Shown here: in pieces, positions 55,728 to 64,000 of the stretch
Position numbering within the stretch: position 1 is the first letter of the stretch
How the letters are laid out: every line of letters starts with the position of its first letter
Assembly: GCF_007993735.1 (NCBI RefSeq)
Contig: NZ_CP042453.1
Span: forward strand, 992,001 to 1,056,000
DNA length: 64,000 bases
Origin: Arenimonas daejeonensis
GTDB lineage: Bacteria > Pseudomonadota > Gammaproteobacteria > Xanthomonadales > Xanthomonadaceae
Direction of reading: 5' to 3'
Position numbers and translations under genes: made by a program
Notes under the pieces: model-generated
What the model saw: the letters and a program-made list of their open reading frames with translations, nothing else
The model's database searches: none
Told to the model about the DNA's origin: nothing

Positions 55728-57453
55728 TCAGGCGGGAAGGGCGTCGGAGGTTTGTTTCGCGGGCTCCGGATCGAGCAATTGCAAGGCGATGCGTGTGGGT
55801 TTCGGCGCAGGCGGCGGACTAGTGACGGCGCCGAACGAAGCAGATCCGACATCGCGTGCGTACTTGGCGAGGGCGCCGCCAGCCACGCGTGGCGCGATGC
55901 GCACGGGTTCGCGGGTCGAGAGATCGGCATCCACATCGATGCGCCGCGTGGCGACATCGATGCGCACGCGGTCGCCTTCGCGCAGGCGCGCGATCGGGCC
56001 GCCGTGCGCGGCTTCGGGCGAGACATGGCCGACCATGAAACCGTGGGTGGCGCCGGAGAACCGGCCATCGGTCACCAGCGCCACGTCGTTGCCGAGGCCC
56101 TGGCCCACCAGCGCCGCGGTCACCGCCAGCATCTCGCGCATGCCGGGGCCGCCGGCCGGGCCTTCGAAGCGGATCACCACCACGTCGCCCGCCTGGATCG
56201 CGCGCGACTGCACGGCGGCGAAGGCGGCGTCCTCGGAATCGAATACACGCGCCGGGCCTTCGAAGTGGTCGCGGCCGTGGCCGGCGAGTTTGACGATGCA
56301 GCCCTCGGGCGCCAGGTCGCCGTAGAGGATGGAATAACCGCCACGCGGCTTCAGCGGCCTGGCCACGGGGAACACGCAGTCCTGCGGCGCCGGCTTGGGC
56401 ACGGCGTCCAGCTCAGTGAACAGCGTGCGGCCGGTCACCGTCGCCCCATCCAGCAACAGGCCGGCCGCACGCAACTCGTTGGCGATCAGGGCGCTGCCGC
56501 CCAGGTCGAACATCTCTGCCGCGGTGTAACGGCCGCCCGGCTTCAGGTCGGCGATGACCGGCGTGCGCGCGGCCTGCTCGAAATCCTCCAGCGTGAACTC
56601 GACCCCGGCCTCGTGCGCGATCGCCAGCAGGTGCAGGGCCGCATTGGTGGACCCGGCGGTGGCGGAAACGGCGCGGGCGGCATTGGTGAATGCCGCCCGC
56701 GTCAGGATCGTCGATGGCGTCGGGCCCTGGTCGCGATGCCGCTGCATCACCAGCTCGCCGCAGGCGAAGGCCGCCGCGGCCTTGTCGGGATGCAGGGCGG
56801 GGATGTCGTTCAGGCCCAGCGGCGACAGCCCCCAGGAAGGTCAGCACCATCGCCATGGTGTTGGCGGTGAACTGACCGCCGCAGGCGCCGGCGCCGGGGC
56901 AGGCGTGGCGTTCCACTTCGGCCAGTCCGGCGTCATCGAGCTTGCCGGCCGAAAACGCGCCGACCGCCTCGAACACGTCCTGCACCGTCAGTTTTTTGCC
57001 CTTGCACTGGCCCGGCATGATCGTGCCGCCGTAGAGGATGGCGCTGGGCAGGTCCAGCCGCGCCAGCGCCATCGCCGCGGCCGGGATGGTCTTGTCGCAG
57101 CCCACCAGCACCACCACGCCGTCCAGACAGTGGCCGCTGACGGCCAGTTCGATCGAATCGGCGATCACCTCGCGCGAGGCCAGCGAGGCGCGCATGCCCT
57201 CACTCCCCATCGCGATGCCATCGGTGATCGCGATGGTGTTGAACTCGATCGGCGTGCCGCCCGCGGCCTGGATGCCGGCGCGCGCGTGCTGCGCCAGGTC
57301 GCGCAGGGTCAGGTTGCAGGGCGAAACGTCGGACCAGGTGTGCACCACCGCGATCAGCGGTTTGGCGATGGCGGCATCGTCCAGCCCGGTGGCGCGCAGC
57401 ATGGCGCGGGCGGGAGCGCGGGCGGGGCCTGTCTTGATCGCGTCGCTGTTCAC
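55728..57453 (-). CDS. ilvD: Dihydroxy-acid dehydratase, frameshifted
   Basis: About 574 residues from a GTG start at 57453. [20 protein letters not shown] and [20 protein letters not shown] carry the Fe-S Cys. One extra G near 56830 (CCCCCAGG for CCCCAGG) breaks the frame; correction gives [18 protein letters not shown]. It turns dihydroxy-acids into keto acids. As first structural gene of the unit it lies directly behind the attenuator. Confidence 0.94.
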
Positions 57454-57526
57454 TGGGCTTGGGTCCTGACATCACGGTTGTGGGAGGGGCTTCAGCCCCG
57501 ACCCGGAATTCCGGACCCCGAAACGA

Positions 57527-57558
57527 AGAACCCCGCACCGTTTCCGGTGCGGGGTTCT
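57527..57558 (-). terminator. Attenuator terminator of the ilv-leu operon
   Basis: Perfect 14-bp stem (57527-57540 with 57545-57558), core AACCCCGCACCG, loop of four bases. It sits 34 nt after the leader stop and 73 nt before the ilvD start. The sequence after it (TCGTTTC) is only moderately T-rich. Its 5' arm holds CCCGCACC, complementary to GGTGCGGG at the end of the leader ORF (57597-57604), giving a competing antiterminator of 8 bp. Confidence 0.85.
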
Positions 57559-57592
57559 AGTTTCGAGGGCTGTTTTACTTATTCGCGCTCGT

Positions 57593-57721
57593 CTATCCCG
57601 CACCTTGGAGTGAGGTAATAAGGACGACGACGACGAGGGCGAGCAGCGTCACGGACGCGACCATGAGCCGGACCTTGAGGGTCGGCTGCGGGGTCGTGGC
57701 GGTGGCGGTTGCGGCGGGCAT
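57593..57721 (-). CDS. ilvL: Leader peptide of the ilv-leu operon (attenuation)
   Basis: A 42-residue ORF whose second half is packed with regulatory residues: LLALVVVVLI, with four consecutive Val codons plus Leu and Ile. Its last codons (GGTGCGGGA then TAG) contain the sequence that can pair with the terminator 5' arm. Stalled ribosomes at the Val/Leu/Ile codons would leave that sequence free and prevent termination; ribosomes that reach the stop would cover it and allow termination. No ribosome site precedes ATG 57721. The peptide itself need have no function. Confidence 0.87.
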   Translation of the reverse strand: MPAATATATTPQPTLKVRLMVASVTLLALVVVVLITSLQGAG

Positions 57722-57727
57722 GGGCCG

Positions 57728-57756
57728 AGATGAACACGGTGTTAAAAAGAAGTCAA
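57728..57756 (-). promoter_or_regulatory. Candidate promoter of the ilv-leu operon
   Basis: On the minus strand TTGACT (57751-57756) is a good -35 box; 17 bases on, TCATCT (57728-57733) is a weak -10. The spacing would put the start of the RNA at or next to the ATG of the leader peptide (57721). The assignment rests on the -35 box and position. A hairpin with an 8-bp stem (57760-57767 with 57782-57789) lies just upstream and could insulate the operon from the preceding gene. Confidence 0.45.
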
Positions 57757-57865
57757 GGGGGTCCGGGAAGATTTTTCCGGGCCCGGACCGGATTTGAATC
57801 CCTACTCCAATCAACCGTTTGGCGGGTTTGGAAGGCCGGTCCCAGGGCGGTTTTCCCGGGTCGGG

Positions 57866-58354
57866 TCAACAGCCGGCCGGCGGATCGGGCACGTAGGTGC
57901 CGATACCGAAAAAGAGTGCCGGAGCCTGGATATCGAGCCAGAAGGCGACGACCGCCACTAGAAGCCAGACTCCACCGAACGCGTTGCACGCGGCGACGGC
58001 GTACGCGAACCAACCGCGGCGGATGCGCCGGCGCGCGAACAGCCATTCCCCGGGATAGGGCGTCTGCCCGCTTCGCGCGATGCGCCAGGCGCCCCGCAGC
58101 AGCACGCAGGCGGCGCCGACAAAAATCGCCGAGTAATAGATCAGTCCGCCTTGGAGCCAGTGCAGCGGGTCGGATCCCGTCGGCGGCCCGAAGGCACGCC
58201 AAAGCCATGTCGGCCAGACCAGCAGCAGGCACAAGGCCAGCCAGGTGGCCAGCATGTGGATCCACCCCCAACGAACGGCGGGCGTGTATTCCGGCTCTTT
58301 CTCCAGATCTCGCGACGACGGGTTTGTCATCTTCTCCGCCCCTGATGCCTTCAT
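57866..58354 (-). CDS. Three-helix membrane protein of unknown function
   Basis: 162 residues with three membrane helices: HMLATWLALCLLLVWPTWLW, GLIYYSAIFVGAACVLL and FAYAVAACNAFGGVWLLVAV. Short charged loops and no recognised domain. Start 58354 overlaps the stop of the S41 peptidase gene (ATGA), so the two are translationally coupled; an internal Met at 58330 is an alternative start. The coupling suggests a joint role, but nothing in the sequence defines it. Confidence 0.7.
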   Translation of the reverse strand: MKASGAEKMTNPSSRDLEKEPEYTPAVRWGWIHMLATWLALCLLLVWPTWLWRAFGPPTGSDPLHWLQGGLIYYSAIFVGAACVLLRGAWRIARSGQTPYPGEWLFARRRIRRGWFAYAVAACNAFGGVWLLVAVVAFWLDIQAPALFFGIGTYVPDPPAGC

Positions 58355-59787
58355 TTTCCCGACGGCTGGCAGGCGGGTCGGGCCTGGAGCCAGGTTCGTG
58401 CCGCCGACACCACCGGATCATCGGCGAGGGATACGGCGGTGGCATCGCTCCGCACCGGTTCGTCCGGCGCGATGGCACCGCCATAGGTGCGGCCCGTCCG
58501 GTCGGCCTGCAGCGCGGTGGTGATGGCCAGCGCCGCGCCGTCGTCGAGCGGGAACGGGGCGTTGGCGGTGGAGACGCCGTAGGTCGCGGTGCCGAAGCTG
58601 CGGGTGTTTGCCCGGCCGATGAAGGACACGAGCACCGCTTCGCCGGAACTGGCGGTTTGGCCGTCGATCAGGACCGCGACGGGAGCATCGACCTGCGCGG
58701 GTTTTCCCTCGCCCGTCGCGCGCCAGGGCTGGCGTCGGTCGCCTCGATGGACGAAATAGCCGAGCTCGTCCTCGCCCAGCAGGTCGCGCAGGCCGGACAG
58801 CATCGGGTGCATGGCGCCGCCCATGTTGCCGCGCAGGTCGACGATCCAGCCGCAGGCGCCGCCCTCGGCCTGCGTGCGCAGCGCCGTTCGGATCTGCGTG
58901 GCGAAGGCCGCGCTGGGCGCTTCGCCGCCGCCCATGAACTCCGGCACCCGGAGGTAGCCGACCGTTCCCAGGACCTCGCTACGGAAACCGTAGTCTTCGC
59001 GGACCGTTTCGCTGCGCCTGTGCGTCATCATCCGCGGCGACACGAAGTGGCTGTGGTTGTCGTCGAGTGCGGCCAGCGCCTGCTTGATCGCCGGGTAGGT
59101 ATCGGCCGGTTGCCCGGCCTCCTTGCTGAGTGCGTGGCTCGATGCCCGCAGCTTGGGCCAATCGATCCGGTCCGAGTAGTAGGCATATTGCTGGATCAGG
59201 TCCAGGGCCTTGTCCAGATACTGGCGGGCGGTGAGTCCCTCCGGCAGTGCCTGCATCTGCGATGCCGACAGTTCGACATCGTCCACCCAGAGGCTTCCTT
59301 CGGCGCCGGCCACGATACCGAACTGCAGCGTGCTGGCCGATGCCGGGACGATCAGTTCGACCTCGCGCGATTCCCAGTCGCGGGTTCCGGCGATCGGCTG
59401 CAGGTACGTGTGCTCGAAGGCCGCGGCCTCGCCCGCGGCGGTGTCGGCGCGGATCCACAGGCCGGAAGTGCCTTCCGCAAGGTCGTGGCTGCGCATCATC
59501 GCGCGGAATACGAGTCTCTGACCGCGGTAGGCATGGGCATCCAGCCCCTGGCTCACGCCGGCGAACGGTGCCCGGTGTTCAAGCCGGAGCGATCGGGTTC
59601 CGGAATGGGCGACCGTTTCGTCCACGAAGTTGCCCCCGGCGCCGGAAGCGTCGTACCAGGCCGGCGCCTGCCATGACTCGCCCACAGGTGCGTCCTCGAA
59701 TCCAGGATTGGCGACGGGCAGAGTGACGGCGCCGGCGGTCGGAGCCAGCGCCATCGTCAGGACCGCGATCCATCCACTTGTCGCCAT
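58351..59787 (-). CDS. Secreted S41-family (C-terminal processing-like) peptidase
   Basis: Intact 478-residue protein. Signal peptide (IAVLTMALAPTAGA), then a beta-sandwich-like N-terminal domain of about 160 residues (LPVANPGFEDAPVGESWQ), then the S41 fold: YLRVPEF, GWIVDLRGNMGGAMHPMLSG and the catalytic Ser in IDGQTASSGEAVLVSF. A PDZ domain is not obvious, which differs from classical CtpA. It is probably a periplasmic or extracellular processing peptidase. Gene order: hppA, terminator, this gene, membrane protein. Confidence 0.84.
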   Translation of the reverse strand: MATSGWIAVLTMALAPTAGAVTLPVANPGFEDAPVGESWQAPAWYDASGAGGNFVDETVAHSGTRSLRLEHRAPFAGVSQGLDAHAYRGQRLVFRAMMRSHDLAEGTSGLWIRADTAAGEAAAFEHTYLQPIAGTRDWESREVELIVPASASTLQFGIVAGAEGSLWVDDVELSASQMQALPEGLTARQYLDKALDLIQQYAYYSDRIDWPKLRASSHALSKEAGQPADTYPAIKQALAALDDNHSHFVSPRMMTHRRSETVREDYGFRSEVLGTVGYLRVPEFMGGGEAPSAAFATQIRTALRTQAEGGACGWIVDLRGNMGGAMHPMLSGLRDLLGEDELGYFVHRGDRRQPWRATGEGKPAQVDAPVAVLIDGQTASSGEAVLVSFIGRANTRSFGTATYGVSTANAPFPLDDGAALAITTALQADRTGRTYGGAIAPDEPVRSDATAVSLADDPVVSAARTWLQARPACQPSGK

Positions 59788-59800
59788 GAGCGCCTCTCCG

Positions 59801-59830
59801 GAAAAAGAAACCCCGGCCAGGCCGGGGTTT
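59801..59830 (-). terminator. Rho-independent terminator after hppA
   Basis: Stem of 10 bp AAACCCCGGC/GCCGGGGTTT (59808-59817 with 59821-59830) with a 3-nt loop, followed on the minus strand by CTTTTTC. It lies 28 nt after the hppA stop. Confidence 0.85.
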
Positions 59831-59858
59831 CCAGAATCGCACAACTCCGCAGGACCTG

Positions 59859-61894
<2,036 letters not shown>

Positions 61895-61921
61895 GCAAAC
61901 CCTCCCCAGAGTTCAAACCAT

Positions 61922-61951
61922 GAACAAACTTAAGCGGCCGGAAGGCCGCTC
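61922..61951 (-). terminator. Weak hairpin between pfp and hppA
   Basis: Stem AGCGGCC/GGCCGCT (61933-61939 with 61944-61950), loop GGAA. On the minus strand it is followed by TAAGTTTGTT, only partly T-rich. It might reduce read-through from pfp into hppA. Confidence 0.4.
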
Positions 61952-62015
61952 CGCCCGAGTATGGCAAAGGGGGAGGGGGCGCCACAAAACTCCGGAACAG
62001 GCGTCCCGGAAAGCT

Positions 62016-63271
62016 TCAGCCGGCCCAGTCGGGCAGTTTCCGCGGCACCGCATGGTTCTTCAGCCGCACGTAGCGCGGCAGGCCGTCCGGGCCGTAGGGG
62101 GCGGCGCTTCGCCGCGGACCATGGGGTTCCAAGTAGGTCCGGCAGGCGGCGGTGATGCCGTAGCCGGATTTGTCGATGAAACCCTTGGGCATGGTCTTTC
62201 GTGGTTGGCGATGCGCTCCAGCGCGGCCGGTTCGACCTTCCAGCGGTAGGGTTTCTGACTGGTACGCACGATCACCGGCATCACGCCGTTCATTCCCTTC
62301 AGCGCGTACTCGACGGCGGCCTTGCCCACGGCCTGGGCGTGCGCCAGATCGGTTTTCGAGGCCAGGTGCCGGGCCGAACGCTGCAGGTAGTCGGGCACGG
62401 TCCAGTGCACCTTCAGGCCGAGCTTGTCCTTCACGGTCGCGGCCAGCAGCGGGCCGACGCCGCCCAGCTGGCTGTGGCCGAAGGCGTCCTTGCCGCCGCC
62501 GGCGTCGGCGACGAAACGGCCATCGGCATGGCGGATGCCTTCCGACACCACCACCACGCACCAGCCGACCCGCTTCACCGTTTCCTGCACGCGGGCGAGG
62601 AATTTCGCCTCGTCGTAGGCGATCTCCGGGAACAGGATGACCTGCGGCGCATCGTCCTTGCCGGTCCCGGCCAGGCCGCCGGCGGCCGCCAGCCAGCCGG
62701 CATGGCGGCCCATCACTTCATAGACGAATACCTTGGTGGACGTGTCGGCCATCGCGGCGACATCGAGCGCGGCTTCGGCGACGGACACGGCGGTGTACTT
62801 CGCGGCCGAACCGAAACCCGGGCAGCAGTCGGTGACCACGAGGTCGTTGTCGACCGTCTTGGGCACGCCGATGCAGGTGAGCGGATACCCCGTCGCCGCG
62901 GCCATCTTCGAAAGCTTCAGCGCGGTGTCGGCGGAATCGTTGCCGCCGTTGTAGAGGAACCAGCGCACGTCGTGGGCATCAAAAACGTCCAGCAGGCGCT
63001 GGTACTTGGACTGGTCCTGTTCCAGCGACTTGAGCTTGTAGCGGCAGGACCCGAAGGCCCCGCCCGGGGTATGGGCCAGGCCGCGGATGGCGGCGGCGGA
63101 TTCCTTCGAGGTGTCCACCAGGTCCTCGCGCAGGGCGCCCAGGATGCCGTTGCGGGCGGCCAGCACCTTGACCTTGCGGGCCCGGGCGGCCTGGATCACC
63201 GCGCCGGCGGTGGCGTTGATGACGGCGGTGACCCCGCCGGACTGCGCGTAGAGGAGCGTTCCTTTGCCCAT
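62016..63271 (-). CDS. pfp: PPi-dependent 6-phosphofructokinase, frameshifts near the C-terminus
   Basis: About 418 residues. YNGGNDSADTALKLSKMAAA carries the Asp that marks PPi use in place of the ATP-type GGDGS, and VPKTVDNDLVVTDCCPGFGS holds the catalytic Asp and the PPi-binding Lys. YEVMGRHAGWLAA is conserved. An A lost near 62203 shifts the frame (correct: NHEKTMPKGFIDKSGYGI). Close to the end a gained C (about 62123) and a lost C (about 62100) cancel out. It phosphorylates fructose-6-phosphate with PPi, reversibly. Divergent from adk. Confidence 0.92.
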
Positions 63272-63354
63272 GTTTTCCTGCCTTTCATTGACTTGGACCG
63301 GCCCGGCCAGTAGCGTTTCACCATCCGCACGGCCAGTCAGCGGCCCCACTATAG

Positions 63355-63999
<645 letters not shown>

Positions 64000-64000
64000 G

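Noticed and set aside
57782-57812. A tRNA-like TGAATCC segment in front of the ilv leader.
   Set aside because: No acceptor stem, D arm or anticodon arm can be drawn around it.

Overview
The window is GC-rich, densely coding bacterial DNA. Gene content and order point to a gammaproteobacterium of the Lysobacteraceae/Xanthomonadales type: a Zwf-Pgl-Edd (Entner-Doudoroff) cluster, a PPi-dependent phosphofructokinase next to a proton-pumping pyrophosphatase, a tolC/pcm-like pair, an LPS/Kdo cluster and a single ilv-leu operon. It is chromosomal. I see no rRNA, tRNA, CRISPR array, phage or complete insertion sequence.

Layout. (a) 1-1301: end of a membrane glycosyltransferase-like gene. (b) 1314-8875: a minus-strand series reading ECF sigma factor, unknown secreted protein, secreted rhodanese, Tat-exported flavin amine oxidase, cytochrome c and secreted RidA, with a TPR-type Ser/Thr kinase divergent from the sigma factor. 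This is the best candidate for an undescribed system: a signal-controlled periplasmic amine-oxidation module. (c) 8918-14830: a small lipoprotein, an RND efflux pump with its adaptor, and MgtE. (d) 14994-18737: glnE and an ELM1-like protein. (e) 18793-25519: a secreted unknown, a zinc-finger protein, a glycosyltransferase, an O-antigen ligase, two lipid A acyltransferases and waaA. (f) 25579-32726: tolC, a pcm-like gene, and a TetR regulator divergent from a second RND pump, with a clear operator. (g) 32872-37626: an NAD(P)H/ferredoxin-type oxidoreductase with KorA and KorB. (h) 37650-45251: M20 peptidase, TPP riboswitch, a 31-bp-arm perfect inverted repeat, thiC, then edd-pgl-zwf. (i) 45411-47202: DUF4136-like lipoprotein, ppa, tandem repeats and an Hpt protein. 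(j) 47209-57756: a nine-gene branched-chain amino acid operon (ilvD-ilvC-ilvG-ilvM-BCAT-leuA-leuC-leuD-leuB) behind a classical attenuator with a Leu/Val/Ile-rich leader peptide. (k) 57866-63988: a membrane protein with an S41 peptidase, hppA, pfp and adk.

Sequence quality matters for every reading here. About half the genes, including essential ones such as adk, waaA and hppA, are interrupted by single-base indels after which the correct protein resumes in another frame. They fall mostly in C/G runs and, strikingly often, at CC(A/T)GG sites. I read these as consensus errors, probably from native-DNA long reads with unmodelled cytosine methylation, not as pseudogenes. I therefore annotate whole genes and give the approximate breakpoints.
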